This document shows, piece after piece, positions 15,268 to 24,871 of a stretch of DNA of 64,000 bases. The stretch covers positions 992,001 to 1,056,000 of the forward strand of contig CBDDCQ010000006.1 of assembly GCA_965226285.1 (NCBI GenBank), written 5' to 3'. The notes under the pieces are model-generated. The model did not search any database, was not told the DNA's origin, and saw only the letters and a program-made list of their open reading frames with translations. The DNA is from CBDDCQ01 sp965226285. GTDB lineage: Bacteria; Bacteroidota; Bacteroidia; Flavobacteriales; Ichthyobacteriaceae. The stretch's first letter is position 1. Each line of letters opens with the position of its first letter. The translations under genes and the position numbers were made by a program.

Positions 15268-16797
15268 CTATGGTTGGTGTTCTGGTTTTAACAAATCATT
15301 TAATGTTTTTACGGGAGCAAATATGTTCGTAGGAACTTCTATAAAAATAGTGTTCCAATATGCCATCGCCCCATTCCAAAGTCCAGGTAATTCCTGTATT
15401 CTTATATTTTTGCCATCTACAGATTTTTCACTTATGAAACCTGTATTTTCATCTACAAAATCTAATAAATTAAATTTTACTCCTTTGTAGTTTTTGACTC
15501 CGCATACCAAATCTACCGGATTAAAATGTGTAGATTGTTCAAATATATTTTTATAAATAGGATTATTTAGATCAATTTGTGGTTTCTCTACAATTTGTAA
15601 TTGAATAGTATGATCTCTTTGCACCCAAAAAGGTCCTCCTCCCACATCACCTTTATTGGGTATCATCCCACAAACACGAATTGGTCTATCGAGGATTCGT
15701 ATTATATCAGATTGAGAAATATTGGCGTTTGAAAATTTTATATTCAAATTATTTTGTATAAAATGCTTTACTTCGGATAACATTTCTTCAGAAACTGTAT
15801 TTTTTAAAACTTTAAGGTATTTAAAAATCTTTTGTTGATTTTCTAATAATACTCCCATAAGTATCTTTTTAAACATAAAAGACTGTTCACTTTTATGTGT
15901 GGGCATTACATTATCTATATTTTTAATAAATATTACATCTGCATCTATTTGATTTAAATTTTGAATAAGGCTCCCGTGTCCACCAGCTCTAAACAATAGT
16001 TTATGATACTTATCTCTATAGAGCGTATTATCTAGATTTACAGCTATAGTATCTGTAGTTTCACTTTGTTGGGAACACGAAACCATATATTTAACGCAAT
16101 GCTCTGTTTCTAAATATTTTTTTTCATTATTTATATAATTTATAAATAGTTCTTTATGATTTGGAGGTATTGTAAAATGTATATAAACTTGCTCATTATT
16201 AGTATAACTTACAGCTTCATATAAATGCTCTGAAAGGGGGTTTCTAGTAAAAGTATCGTATTTATGAAATTTTATCAACCCTTTTGGGAAATGAGCATAG
16301 TTAAGTCCTTTTTCAAATAGTATATATTCTATAATGGTACGGTATTTTTTTTGTTTCAATAGTATATTTATATCCAATCCATTCGCATTTATAACTTTTT
16401 TCAGGGAATCATAAAATGCAAAAAGATTCAAATTATTTAAGGTTTTTTGTACTTCATTTAATTTATATTTCTTTATAGTTTGTTCACAATTTCCATTACA
16501 TAAATTTAAAAATTCAAATAATGATTTAAACATTCTAGTAGCAGCACCAGAAGCAGGTACAAATTTTTGAACCTTTATATGTTCTATATTTTCATCAAAC
16601 AATTTCAAATACTTTTCTCGATTATCTTTTGATAATACAAATATTCCATTACCTACTGTAGCAGCAGATGTAATGTTTATAAAGGCAAATCCCTTTTTAA
16701 AATTTTCAAGTTGCTTTTCTACATCCTCTATAGAAATATTTTTATCTTTAATCTGCAATAAATCGCTATCTGTAAACATTTTGTCAAAATAAATCAT
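15268..16797 (-). CDS. DUF4301 family protein
   Basis: A 509-residue cytosolic protein with the DUF4301 hallmarks: an N-terminal FTDSDLLQIKDKNIS segment, KFVPASGAATRMFKSLFEF, a LFRAGGHGSLIQNLNQIDADV core and a late RPIRVCGMIPNKGDVGGGPFW stretch. PASGAATRMFK and RAGGHGSL resemble sugar-nucleotide-pyrophosphorylase-like phosphate-binding loops, but no activity is known to me. The ATG overlaps the metG stop (ATGA arrangement at 16797-16794). The gene is followed 3 bp later by nadE, so translation is probably coupled. Its place between metG and nadE suggests a housekeeping role. Length is usual for the family. Confidence 0.85.
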   Translation of the reverse strand: MIYFDKMFTDSDLLQIKDKNISIEDVEKQLENFKKGFAFINITSAATVGNGIFVLSKDNREKYLKLFDENIEHIKVQKFVPASGAATRMFKSLFEFLNLCNGNCEQTIKKYKLNEVQKTLNNLNLFAFYDSLKKVINANGLDINILLKQKKYRTIIEYILFEKGLNYAHFPKGLIKFHKYDTFTRNPLSEHLYEAVSYTNNEQVYIHFTIPPNHKELFINYINNEKKYLETEHCVKYMVSCSQQSETTDTIAVNLDNTLYRDKYHKLLFRAGGHGSLIQNLNQIDADVIFIKNIDNVMPTHKSEQSFMFKKILMGVLLENQQKIFKYLKVLKNTVSEEMLSEVKHFIQNNLNIKFSNANISQSDIIRILDRPIRVCGMIPNKGDVGGGPFWVQRDHTIQLQIVEKPQIDLNNPIYKNIFEQSTHFNPVDLVCGVKNYKGVKFNLLDFVDENTGFISEKSVDGKNIRIQELPGLWNGAMAYWNTIFIEVPTNIFAPVKTLNDLLKPEHQP

Positions 16798-18836
16798 AAA
16801 ACTTGTATTCCATTACTTATTCCTTCATTACAAGAGACAAATTTCAACTTGCCTTCCTTATCTTCTACCATAAGTATCATACCATTACTCTTTACACCTT
16901 TTATTTTTTTAGGTGCTAAATTTACCAGTACACTTACCTTTTTACCTATGACCTCTTGTGGAGAAAAACTCTCTGATATACCTGAAATTATAGTTCTTAT
17001 ATCAGTACCTACATCTACGGTAAGTTGTAAAAGTTTATTGGCTTTTTTTATCTTTTGAGCATCTAATATGGTACCTATACGAATATCCATTTTTATAAAA
17101 TCATCATAAGTAATGGTATCTTTTATAGGTTCTATGCTTTTAATTTTGTCTTGTTTAGAGGCTTTTAATTTTTGAATTTGTCTTTCTATAGTATCATCTT
17201 CTATTTTTTCAAATAAAAGTTTCGATGTACCAATAATATGCCCTACATTTAAGACTACTTCACCTTGCAAATCTCTCCATGCTACCTTATTATTTATATT
17301 GAGTATTTTAAATATTTTTTGACTAGTAAATGGCATAAAAGGTTCCATCAGCGTACCCAAATACCCTACTATTTGTACTGATATATTCATAATAGTCTTT
17401 ACCCTGTCTTCATCGGTTTTTATTTTTTTCCACGGTGCTTCATCCGTTAAATATTTATTTCCTAATCTAGCCAAGTTCATTACCTCTATAAGAGCATCTC
17501 TAAATTTATACTTCTCTATATTATCAGATATTCTTTTAGGATATAATTTAAGTTCTGCTAACACTTCTTTATCATAGGATTGAAAATCTGTAATATTAGG
17601 TATAGCACCATTGTAGTATTTATTTACCAATACCACTACTCTATTTACAAAATTTCCTAATATGCCTACAAGTTCAGAATTATTGCGCATTTGAAAATCC
17701 TTCCAAGTAAAATCATTATCTTTACTCTCTGGAGCATTAGCAGTAAGTACATACCTAAGCACATCTTGTTTATTTTCAAAATCTTCCAGATATTCATGTA
17801 ACCATACTGCCCAGTTGCGGGATGTAGATATTTTACTCCCCTCCAAGTTCAAAAATTCATTTGCCGGTACATTATCTGGCAGAATATATTCTCCATGAGC
17901 TTTAAGCATTGCTGGAAATATAATACAATGAAATACAATATTATCTTTTCCTATAAAATGTAACAATTTAGTATCGTTATCTTTCCAATAAGGCTCCCAC
18001 TCTTTATGATTCTGCTCTGCCCACTCTTTAGTGGCAGAAATGTATCCAATAGGTGCATCAAACCAAACATACAATACTTTTCCATTAGTATTTTCTATAG
18101 GTACTCTTATGCCCCAATCTAAATCTCTGGTTACTGCCCTTGGATGTAAACCCTCATCTAACCACGATTTCACTTGACCATATACATTAGATTTCCATAC
18201 ACTTTTTTTTCTCTTAACTATCCATTCTTTTAGCCAATTTTGATATTTGTTTAAAGGTAAAAACCAATGTTTAGTTTCTCTAAGTACAGGGGTATTTCCC
18301 GTAAGTGTTGATTTGGGATTTATCAAATCCGTTGCACTGATAGAAGAACCACATCTTTCACATTGGTCTCCGTAAGCACCATGTTGTGAGCATTTAGGAC
18401 AAATACCTGTAATATATCTATCAGCTAAAAATTGGTTTTCTTTTTTATCATAAAATTGTTTGGATGTCTGCTCTATAAATTTATTATCTTCATTCAATTT
18501 CTTAAAAAAATCAGCAGCTGTTTGATGGTGAATTTTACGTGAAGTACGAGAATAATTATCAAATGAAATACCTAATTGTTCGAATGAATCGCTAATAACA
18601 TTATGATATTTATCTATTACTTCTTGGGGGGTAACACCTTCTTTTTTAGCTTTTATAGTGATGGGTACGCCATGTTCATCTGAACCACATATAAAGAGTA
18701 CCTCTCTCCCCTTTTGCCTCAAATATCGAGTATAAATATCTGCTGGAATATATACCCCCGAAAGATGGCCTATATGTAAACCACCATTAGCGTAAGGCAA
18801 TGCTGCCGTAATGGTGTATCTTTTAAATGATTTCAT
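16794..18836 (-). CDS. metG: Methionyl-tRNA synthetase
   Basis: A 680-residue class I synthetase that charges tRNA-Met. The HIGH motif is at 21-24 (LHIGHLSG). A zinc knuckle with C146, C149, C159 and C162 follows. The KMSKS-equivalent is KISTS at 335-339. An anticodon-binding helical domain spans roughly 370-540. The C-terminal 110 residues form a Trbp111/EMAPII-like tRNA-binding domain (FIKMDIRIGTILDAQKI through VNLAPKKIKGVKSNGM). It heads the metG-DUF4301-nadE operon. The minus-strand promoter element TAAATTTG lies about 30 bp upstream (18874-18867). The assignment is firm. Confidence 0.97.
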   Translation of the reverse strand: MKSFKRYTITAALPYANGGLHIGHLSGVYIPADIYTRYLRQKGREVLFICGSDEHGVPITIKAKKEGVTPQEVIDKYHNVISDSFEQLGISFDNYSRTSRKIHHQTAADFFKKLNEDNKFIEQTSKQFYDKKENQFLADRYITGICPKCSQHGAYGDQCERCGSSISATDLINPKSTLTGNTPVLRETKHWFLPLNKYQNWLKEWIVKRKKSVWKSNVYGQVKSWLDEGLHPRAVTRDLDWGIRVPIENTNGKVLYVWFDAPIGYISATKEWAEQNHKEWEPYWKDNDTKLLHFIGKDNIVFHCIIFPAMLKAHGEYILPDNVPANEFLNLEGSKISTSRNWAVWLHEYLEDFENKQDVLRYVLTANAPESKDNDFTWKDFQMRNNSELVGILGNFVNRVVVLVNKYYNGAIPNITDFQSYDKEVLAELKLYPKRISDNIEKYKFRDALIEVMNLARLGNKYLTDEAPWKKIKTDEDRVKTIMNISVQIVGYLGTLMEPFMPFTSQKIFKILNINNKVAWRDLQGEVVLNVGHIIGTSKLLFEKIEDDTIERQIQKLKASKQDKIKSIEPIKDTITYDDFIKMDIRIGTILDAQKIKKANKLLQLTVDVGTDIRTIISGISESFSPQEVIGKKVSVLVNLAPKKIKGVKSNGMILMVEDKEGKLKFVSCNEGISNGIQVL

Positions 18837-18866
18837 TTTATTTAAATTGTACTAAAAAGTTGAGCG

Positions 18867-18874
18867 CAAATTTA
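18867..18874 (-). promoter_or_regulatory. TAnnTTTG promoter element of metG operon
   Basis: Minus-strand TAAATTTG (plus-strand CAAATTTA) 31 bp upstream of the metG ATG. The -33 partner is not clear. Confidence 0.55.
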
Positions 18875-19033
18875 ATATGAAATTATAGAACACCCGAATG
18901 AAAAATTTTAACTTATGATCTTTTTTCAAAGATATATTTAAGCTATTTAATATAATAAGTGCAATTTTTATCAAGTTAAAAAGTTTCAAATATATGCAAA
19001 AAATTAATGAATCTATGATGTAAACTAATATAA

Positions 19034-19180
19034 ATTTGATATAAAGTTTACCTAAAATAGTAAAAGAGAGGAACATACCTCGACTTCACTCTGAAAATGG
19101 CATTTTAGAATCTGTTTAGGCAACCTGAAAGGTAGCCGCTTAGGTTACCAATCGGAGCTGAGGTTTAGTATATAAATCTA
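19034..19180 (+). repeat. Dispersed repeat copy 3 plus structured, more GC-rich segment
   Basis: TTTGATATAAAGTTTACCTA (19034-19053) matches the repeats after asnA and the first S9 gene. Next come AGAGGAACATACCTCGACTT and a segment around 19121-19165 that is unusually GC-rich for the region. It can fold (GGCaACC tgaaa GGTaGCC). Together they mark the left edge of the glycosyltransferase array and may be the remains of a mobile element. No ORF is supported here. Confidence 0.4.
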
Positions 19181-19282
19181 AGTTTAAATTTCCAAAAAAG
19201 CATAGAAAAAAGTGTAAATACTCAAAATAATTTAATAATTTTAAGATAAATTACTAAAATGATCAATTTATATTGTAACAAA

Positions 19283-20356
19283 ATGAAATATAAAAACAAA
19301 ATCAAAGAACAAGTTAAAAATATACCTTTTTTATACAAAATAACACTTTTCATTATCCTATTTATACGGATTCGTAAAAGATATATAATTAATTCCTATC
19401 ATCTTTTCTATCATTTTATTAAATTTGGAAAAAAGAATTTGTTCTACAAACATCTTGTATGGAAATATAAAAACAAAAAAATTGACTATAATGGAAAGAC
19501 CATATTTTTTATATTTGGAGGGAGAAAAGATAGAATGTATGTGCTCATGCGCTATGTAGAGAAATTGCTTACTCAAAAACAAATAAATTATGTTCATATA
19601 TGGAATTTTGCTAAAAATAAGCAAGATTACGAATGGTTAAAAAATTTAGAAGATGAGTCAAAAGGAATCTTTACATTTTCTTTAAAAAAATTCTATAAAA
19701 AAGTGAACAATATGTATCTTAAATATTTTGCATTTTATTCAAGTTACCATTATTATAATGATGAACAATTTAAAACGAGTCTTTTTGTGAAATGTGATGA
19801 TGATATTGTTTACATAGATACTGAACAGTTTTCTAGTTTTATAGATAAAATAAAAAACATTACTCCAGATTCTAAACATTATATGGTCTCTGCAAATTTG
19901 GTAAATAATGGAGTTTGTGCATATCTTCAACAGAAACTAGGTCTCATTCCTAAATCTTTAGGAGTATTCGATTTTCCAAAGGATAGAGGACGACTGGGGA
20001 CAGCACTCGGAAACTACTGGAACGAAGGAAAAAAGTCCCAAGAATTACATGAATATTTTATACAAAATAGAGAATCGTTTGTAGCAAAATCTAAGACGTT
20101 ACCTATAGAATTAGTAGATATTGGTATTCGTTTTAGTATTAATTTAATTGGTTTTAAGCAAAAAACTATTGATAACATGTCAAAACTTTCTTATGATGGT
20201 GATGAACCTCTTTTAACTATAAAATTATCAAAATTTTTAAATAAAAAAATAATGATAGATATGTCTTTTGTAGCTTCTCATCTATCTTTTTATTCCCAAA
20301 CCAAACAAAATGATGAAAAATTATTAGTTGAGTATAAGAAACTGATAGAAAAATAA
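19283..20356 (+). CDS. Putative glycosyltransferase, array copy 1
   Basis: 357 residues from the ATG at 19283, preferred over the ATG at 19259 because copy 3 and glf start at the same distance from the promoter stretch. An N-terminal hydrophobic/basic segment (residues ~13-45) could hold it at the inner membrane. The core resembles GT-A-like enzymes, with FFIFGGRKDRM (75-85), a YVHIWNF strand and the acidic KCDDDIVYID (170-179), probably the metal/nucleotide-sugar DxD site. HYMVSANLVNNGVCAY follows at 199-214. Compared with the other four copies, differences cluster at 139-155, 226-247 and 299-309, and this copy has the shortest third loop type (KLSYDGDEPL). Its -7 promoter element is degenerate (TAATTTTA at 19236-19243). 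The function is inferred from motifs and from linkage to glf. Confidence 0.65.
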   Translation: MKYKNKIKEQVKNIPFLYKITLFIILFIRIRKRYIINSYHLFYHFIKFGKKNLFYKHLVWKYKNKKIDYNGKTIFFIFGGRKDRMYVLMRYVEKLLTQKQINYVHIWNFAKNKQDYEWLKNLEDESKGIFTFSLKKFYKKVNNMYLKYFAFYSSYHYYNDEQFKTSLFVKCDDDIVYIDTEQFSSFIDKIKNITPDSKHYMVSANLVNNGVCAYLQQKLGLIPKSLGVFDFPKDRGRLGTALGNYWNEGKKSQELHEYFIQNRESFVAKSKTLPIELVDIGIRFSINLIGFKQKTIDNMSKLSYDGDEPLLTIKLSKFLNKKIMIDMSFVASHLSFYSQTKQNDEKLLVEYKKLIEK

Positions 20357-20398
20357 TTAAATCAATCATACTCATTACTTACAAAGTGAATTTACTCC

Positions 20399-20600
20399 TA
20401 TAAACTATAAATTTAGGAAACGATAGGACCACCATTTGATTGCTATCATTGGGAAAAGTTACCTAATGTAAATAGGGAAAGGACATACTTATCTCTACCA
20501 TATTATCAAAAACTATTATCAGTTATCAGATATCAGATATCAATATTTTTTTACAAGATAATATTGCAAATCACCAAGAACAAGAAATTTGTCCAGAGTA
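20399..20600 (+). pseudogene. Remnant of DUF3431 gene (unit 1)
   Basis: Closely matches the intact gene at 27726-28493 over its first ~90 codons, but the start ATG is now ATA. A segment after CTATAAATTTA is deleted and several one-base changes break the frame. It ends at the common junction GTCCAGAG|TAAGTTTAAATTTCC shared with units 2 to 4. Confidence 0.8.
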
Positions 20601-20735
20601 AGTTTAAATTTCCAAAAAAGCATGGAAAAATTTGTAAAATAGTTAAATATAAGTAGTTCACCAAAATTTAGCAAAAAAGGAAAATAAAGTGATTTTAAAG
20701 TATAAATAATTAAAATCGTTTAGTAAATTTGAAAG
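20601..20735 (+). promoter_or_regulatory. Cassette promoter region, unit 2
   Basis: A conserved ~130-bp leader found in units 2 to 5, ending in TAAATTTG at 20724-20731 (TAnnTTTG class). It gives this unit its own likely transcription start. Confidence 0.6.
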
Positions 20736-20763
20736 ATTATTTAAATGAATACAATATATTATA

Positions 20764-20826
20764 TATAAATACTACGATATGCACCAAGTCATAGGAAGTG
20801 CTTTAACTAAAATTAATCAACAATGA
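20764..20826 (+). pseudogene. 3' end remnant of glf (unit 2)
   Basis: The last ~20 codons of UDP-galactopyranose mutase (YYDMHQVIGSALTKINQQ) are preserved, including the TGA that overlaps the following ATG. The rest of glf is deleted. This shows that copy 2 of the glycosyltransferase once followed a full glf. Confidence 0.85.
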
Positions 20827-21917
20827 AACAGAAATTAAAAAACGAAATCAAAGAACAAGTTAAAAATATACCTTTTTTATACAAAATAATAATTTCCATT
20901 ATCCTCTTTATACGGATTCCTAAAAGATATATAATTAATTTCTATTATTTTATTAAATTTGGAAAAGAGAATTTGTTCTACAAAAGTTTTGTATGGAAAT
21001 ATAAAAACAAAAAAATTGACTATAATGGAAAGACCATATTTTTTATATTTGGAGGCAGAAAAGATAGAATGTATGTGCTCATGCACTATGTAGAGAAATT
21101 GCTTACTCAAAAACAAATAGATTATGTTCATATATGGAATTTCGCCAGAAATAAGCAAGATTACGAATGGTTAAAAAATTTAGAAGATGAGTCAAAAAGA
21201 ATTTTTGTATTTTCTTTAAAAAAATTCTATAAAGGAACGACTGAAGAACATTTTATAAATCTTGCATTTAATTCAACTTACTGTTATTATAATGATGAAC
21301 AATTTAAAACGAGTTTTTTTGTGAAATGTGATGATGATATTGTTTACATAGACTCTGAACTGTTCTCTAGTTTTACAGATAAAATAAAAAATATCACTCC
21401 AGATTCTAAACATTATATGGTCTCTGCAAATGTGGTAAATAATGGAGTTTGTGCATACCTTCAACAGAAACGAGGTCTCATTCCTAAATCTTTAGAAGTA
21501 TTCTATTTTCCAAATGATGATGTACTGGGGGGAGCAGACGAAAACTATTGGAAAGAAGGAAAAAAATCCCAAGAATTACATGAATATTTTATACAAAATA
21601 GAGAATTATTTATGGCAAAATCTAAGACGTTACCTATAGAATTAGTAGATACTGGTACTTGTGTTAGTATTAATTTAATTGGTTTTAAGCAAAAAACTAT
21701 TGATAACATGTTAAAACATTCTTATTCGCTACGGTCACTTATGTTCCTACCAACGTTTGCTGATGAACCTCTTTTAACTATAAAATTATCAAAATTTTTA
21801 AACAAAAAAATAATGATAGATATGTCTTTTGTAGCTTCTCATCTATCTTTTAATTCCCAAACCAAACAAAATGATGAAAAATTATTAGTTGAGTATAAGA
21901 AACTGATAGAAAAATAA
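20823..21917 (+). CDS. Putative glycosyltransferase, array copy 2
   Basis: 364 residues, same architecture as the other array members: N-terminal hydrophobic segment, FFIFGGRKDRM, FVKCDDDIVYID and YMVSANVVNNGVCAY. Its loop 1 is GTTEEHFINLAFNSTY, loop 2 EVFYFPNDDVLGGADENYW and loop 3 SYSLRSLMFLPTFADEP. Loop 3 carries an 11-residue insertion shared only with copy 3. The segment just after loop 3 (EPLLTIKL) instead matches copy 1, so this copy is a mosaic. The start codon overlaps the leftover glf stop (ATGA), the same coupling seen at the intact glf. Backbone identity to its neighbours is very high at DNA level, so it is a recent duplicate kept in frame. Confidence 0.65.
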   Translation: MKQKLKNEIKEQVKNIPFLYKIIISIILFIRIPKRYIINFYYFIKFGKENLFYKSFVWKYKNKKIDYNGKTIFFIFGGRKDRMYVLMHYVEKLLTQKQIDYVHIWNFARNKQDYEWLKNLEDESKRIFVFSLKKFYKGTTEEHFINLAFNSTYCYYNDEQFKTSFFVKCDDDIVYIDSELFSSFTDKIKNITPDSKHYMVSANVVNNGVCAYLQQKRGLIPKSLEVFYFPNDDVLGGADENYWKEGKKSQELHEYFIQNRELFMAKSKTLPIELVDTGTCVSINLIGFKQKTIDNMLKHSYSLRSLMFLPTFADEPLLTIKLSKFLNKKIMIDMSFVASHLSFNSQTKQNDEKLLVEYKKLIEK

Positions 21918-21957
21918 TTAAATCAATCATACTCATTACTTACAAAGTGAATTTACT

Positions 21958-22155
21958 CCTATAAACTATAAATTTAGGGAAACGACAGTACCACCATTTG
22001 ATTGCTATCATTGGGAAAAGTTACCTAATGTAAATAGGGAAAGGACATACTTATCTCTACCATATTATCAAAAACTATTATCAGTTATCAGATATCAATA
22101 TTTTTTTACAAGATAATATTGCAAATCACCAAGAACAAGAAATTTGTCCAGAGTA
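21958..22155 (+). pseudogene. Remnant of DUF3431 gene (unit 2)
   Basis: Start changed to ATA, internal deletion after the first codons, and truncation at the same GTCCAGAG|TAAGTTT junction. It shares most lesions with the unit 1 remnant, so the lesions predate the duplication. Confidence 0.8.
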
Positions 22156-22290
22156 AGTTTAAATTTCCAAAAAAGCATGGAAAAATTTGTAAAATAGTTA
22201 AATATAAGTAGTTCACCAAAATTTAGCAAAAAAGAAAAATAAGGTGATTTTAAATTGTAAATATTCAGATAGTTTATAAATTTGTGAATA
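22156..22290 (+). promoter_or_regulatory. Cassette promoter region, unit 3
   Basis: A copy of the conserved leader, with TAAATTTG at 22277-22284, 37 bp before the ATG at 22321. The intact glf start lies the same distance from its own element. Confidence 0.6.
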
Positions 22291-22320
22291 CTTAAATGAA
22301 TGCAATATATTATAACTAAA

Positions 22321-23403
22321 ATGAAATATAAAAACAAAATCAAAGAACAAGTTAAAAATATACCTTTATACAAAATAATAGCTTTCATTATCTATTTTAA
22401 ACGGATTTTTAAAGAATGTATATTTAATTTTTATTATCTTATTAAATTTGGCAAAAAAAATTTGTTCTACAAACATTTTGTATGGAAATATAAAAACAAA
22501 AAAATTGACTATAATGGAAAGACAATATTTTTTATATTTGGAGGGAGAAAAGATAGAATGCATGTGCTCATGCACTATGTAGAGAAATTGCTTACTCAAA
22601 AACAAATAGATTATGTTCATATATGGAATTTTGCTAGAAATAAGCAAGATTACAAATGGTTAAAAAATTTAGAAGATGAGTCAAAAAGAATTTTTGTATT
22701 TTCTTTAAAAAAATTCTATAACGAAGAATATTTTCAATATCATTCATGGTCTTCAAGTTACTATTATTATAATGATGAACCATTTAAAAAGAGTCTTTTT
22801 GTGAAATGTGATGATGATATTGTTTACATAGATACTGAACAGTTCTATAGTTTTACAGATAAAATAAAAAATATTACTCCAGATTCTAAACATTATATGG
22901 TCTCTGCAAATGTGGTAAATAATGGAGTTTGTGCATATCTTCAACAGAAACGAGGTCTCATTCCTAAATCTGTAGAAGTATTCGATTTTCCAAATGATTT
23001 TGTTGAACCGGGGAAAGCAGCCGAAAACTATTGGAAAGAAGGAAAAAAATCCCAAGAATTACATGAATATTTTATACAAAATAGAGAATCGTTTGTAGCA
23101 AAATCTAAGACATTACCTATAGAATTAGCAGATATTGGTATTCGTTTTAGTATTAATTTAATTGGTTTTAAGCAAAAAACTATTGATAACATGATGTTAA
23201 AACATTCTTATTCACTACGGTCACTTATGTTCCTACCAACGTTTGCTGATGAACATCTTTTAAGTATAGGATTATCAAAATTTTTAAATAAAAAAATAAT
23301 GATAGATATGTCTTTTGTAGCTTCTCATCTATCTTTTGCTTATCAAGCCAAACAAGATAATGAAAAATTATTAGTTGAGTATAAGAAACTGATAGAAAAA
23401 TAA
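22321..23403 (+). CDS. Putative glycosyltransferase, array copy 3
   Basis: 360 residues from the ATG at 22321. No glf sequence lies between promoter and gene. The start region AAAATGAAATATAAAAACAA matches that of copy 1 and looks like a fusion at the former glf start. It has FFIFGGRKDRM, FVKCDDDIVYID and YMVSANVVNNGVCAY. Loop 1 is NEEYFQYHSWSSSY and is shorter than in other copies. Loop 2 is EVFDFPNDFVEPGKAAENYW. Loop 3 is SYSLRSLMFLPTFADEH, shared with copy 2, followed by LLSIGL as in copy 4. The C-terminal SHLSFAYQAKQDNEK matches copy 5 rather than copies 1, 2 and 4. The mixed affinities indicate recombination between units. Confidence 0.65.
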   Translation: MKYKNKIKEQVKNIPLYKIIAFIIYFKRIFKECIFNFYYLIKFGKKNLFYKHFVWKYKNKKIDYNGKTIFFIFGGRKDRMHVLMHYVEKLLTQKQIDYVHIWNFARNKQDYKWLKNLEDESKRIFVFSLKKFYNEEYFQYHSWSSSYYYYNDEPFKKSLFVKCDDDIVYIDTEQFYSFTDKIKNITPDSKHYMVSANVVNNGVCAYLQQKRGLIPKSVEVFDFPNDFVEPGKAAENYWKEGKKSQELHEYFIQNRESFVAKSKTLPIELADIGIRFSINLIGFKQKTIDNMMLKHSYSLRSLMFLPTFADEHLLSIGLSKFLNKKIMIDMSFVASHLSFAYQAKQDNEKLLVEYKKLIEK

Positions 23404-23442
23404 TTAAATCAATCGTACTCATTACTTACAAAGTGAATTTAC

Positions 23443-23620
23443 TCCTATAAACTATAAATTTAAGGAAACGATACAGGACCACCATTTGATTGCTATCATT
23501 AGGGAAGGACATACTTATCTCTACCATATTATCAAAAACTATCATCAGTTATCAGATATCAATATTTTTTTTACAAGGTAATATTGCAGACTACCAAGAA
23601 AAAGAAATTTGTCCAGAGTA
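23443..23620 (+). pseudogene. Remnant of DUF3431 gene (unit 3)
   Basis: Shorter than the unit 1 and 2 remnants: a further deletion removes the GGGAAAAGTTACCTAATGTA part. It keeps the altered start and the same 3' truncation junction. Confidence 0.75.
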
Positions 23621-23740
23621 AGTTTAAATTTCCAAAAAAGCATAGAAAAATTTTAAGTAGTTCGCCAAAATTCAGCAAAAAAGGAGAATAAGGTGATTTT
23701 AAAGTGTAAATATTCTAATAATTCAGTAATTTTGCAAATT
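23621..23740 (+). promoter_or_regulatory. Cassette promoter region, unit 4 (drives glf)
   Basis: A copy of the conserved leader, slightly shortened, ending in TAATTTTG at 23727-23734, 37 bp before the glf ATG. Confidence 0.6.
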
Positions 23741-23770
23741 CTTTAAATAACAACAATAGATTATAACAAA

Positions 23771-24871
23771 ATGAAATCTTATGACTATTTAATTGTTGGA
23801 GCAGGTCTTTATGGATCAGTGTTTGCTTGTGAAATGACCAAGCAAGGCAAACGATGTTTAATCATTGATAAGCGAAAACATATCGGTGGCAATGTTTATA
23901 CCGAAAATATAGAAGGAATCAATGTACATAAGTACGGTGCTCATATCTTTCATACAAGTAACAAAGAGATATGGAATTATGTCAATTCCTTTGTAGAATT
24001 TAATAGGTTTACCAACGTTCCCATAGCCAATTATAAAGGAAAACTTTATAATTTACCTTTCAATATGAATACCTTTTATCAACTTTGGGGTGTGAAAACA
24101 CCTGATGAAGCAAGAAGAAAGATAGAAGAACAAAGGTCTAAATATCGACTTATCAAAAATCCTAAAAATTTAGAAGAACAGGCATTAGTACTAGGAGGAA
24201 AGGACATCTATGAGACTCTTATTAAAGGCTACACAGAAAAACAGTGGGGACGTCCTGCTACTGAAATTCCAGCTTTTATCATTCGCAGATTACCATTTAG
24301 ATTTACTTTTGATAACAATTATTTTAATGATACTTATCAAGGAATACCCATAGGAGGATACACTAATTTAGTAAGTAAAATGTTAGAAGGTATAGAAGTA
24401 AGAACGGAAGTTGATTATTTTAAAGATAAAAGGCATTTAGATACTTTAGCTAAAAGCATCGTTTATACAGGTAAAATAGATGAGTTTTTTGATTATCAAT
24501 TTGGTAAGTTAGAGTATAGAAGTTTACATTTTGAAAATGAGTTATTGCAACAAAAAGACTTTCAAGGAAATGCAGTGGTCAACTATACTGAAAGGCAAAT
24601 TCCTTATACTCGAATTATAGAACACAAACACTTTGAATTTGGTCAACAAGAAGTTACTTATATTACAAAAGAGTATCCTCATGAATTTTCAAAGGATAAT
24701 GAGCCTTATTATCCAATAAATGATGAAAAGAATCAAGCTATCTTAAAAAAATATCAAGACTTAGCAAAAGAATATCATCATATCATATTTGGAGGTAGAC
24801 TGGCAGAATATAAATACTACGATATGCACCAAGTCATAGGAAGTGCTTTATCTAAAATTAATCAACAATGA
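23771..24871 (+). CDS. glf: UDP-galactopyranose mutase
   Basis: A 366-residue flavoenzyme that converts UDP-galactopyranose to UDP-galactofuranose, the donor for galactofuranosyl residues in surface polysaccharides. The N-terminal FAD-binding motif is YLIVGAGLYGSVFACEM. The flavin/substrate segment KHIGGNVYTENIEGI and HKYGAHIFHTSNKEIW follow. The GYTEKQWGR stretch, RLPFRFTFDNNYFNDTYQGIPIGGY and the C-terminal GRLAEYKYYDMHQVI with its conserved arginine are all present. Length is standard. Its TGA overlaps the ATG of glycosyltransferase copy 4 (ATGA), suggesting translational coupling and a shared pathway. It is the only intact glf in the array; pieces of it precede copies 2 and 5. Confidence 0.96.
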   Translation: MKSYDYLIVGAGLYGSVFACEMTKQGKRCLIIDKRKHIGGNVYTENIEGINVHKYGAHIFHTSNKEIWNYVNSFVEFNRFTNVPIANYKGKLYNLPFNMNTFYQLWGVKTPDEARRKIEEQRSKYRLIKNPKNLEEQALVLGGKDIYETLIKGYTEKQWGRPATEIPAFIIRRLPFRFTFDNNYFNDTYQGIPIGGYTNLVSKMLEGIEVRTEVDYFKDKRHLDTLAKSIVYTGKIDEFFDYQFGKLEYRSLHFENELLQQKDFQGNAVVNYTERQIPYTRIIEHKHFEFGQQEVTYITKEYPHEFSKDNEPYYPINDEKNQAILKKYQDLAKEYHHIIFGGRLAEYKYYDMHQVIGSALSKINQQ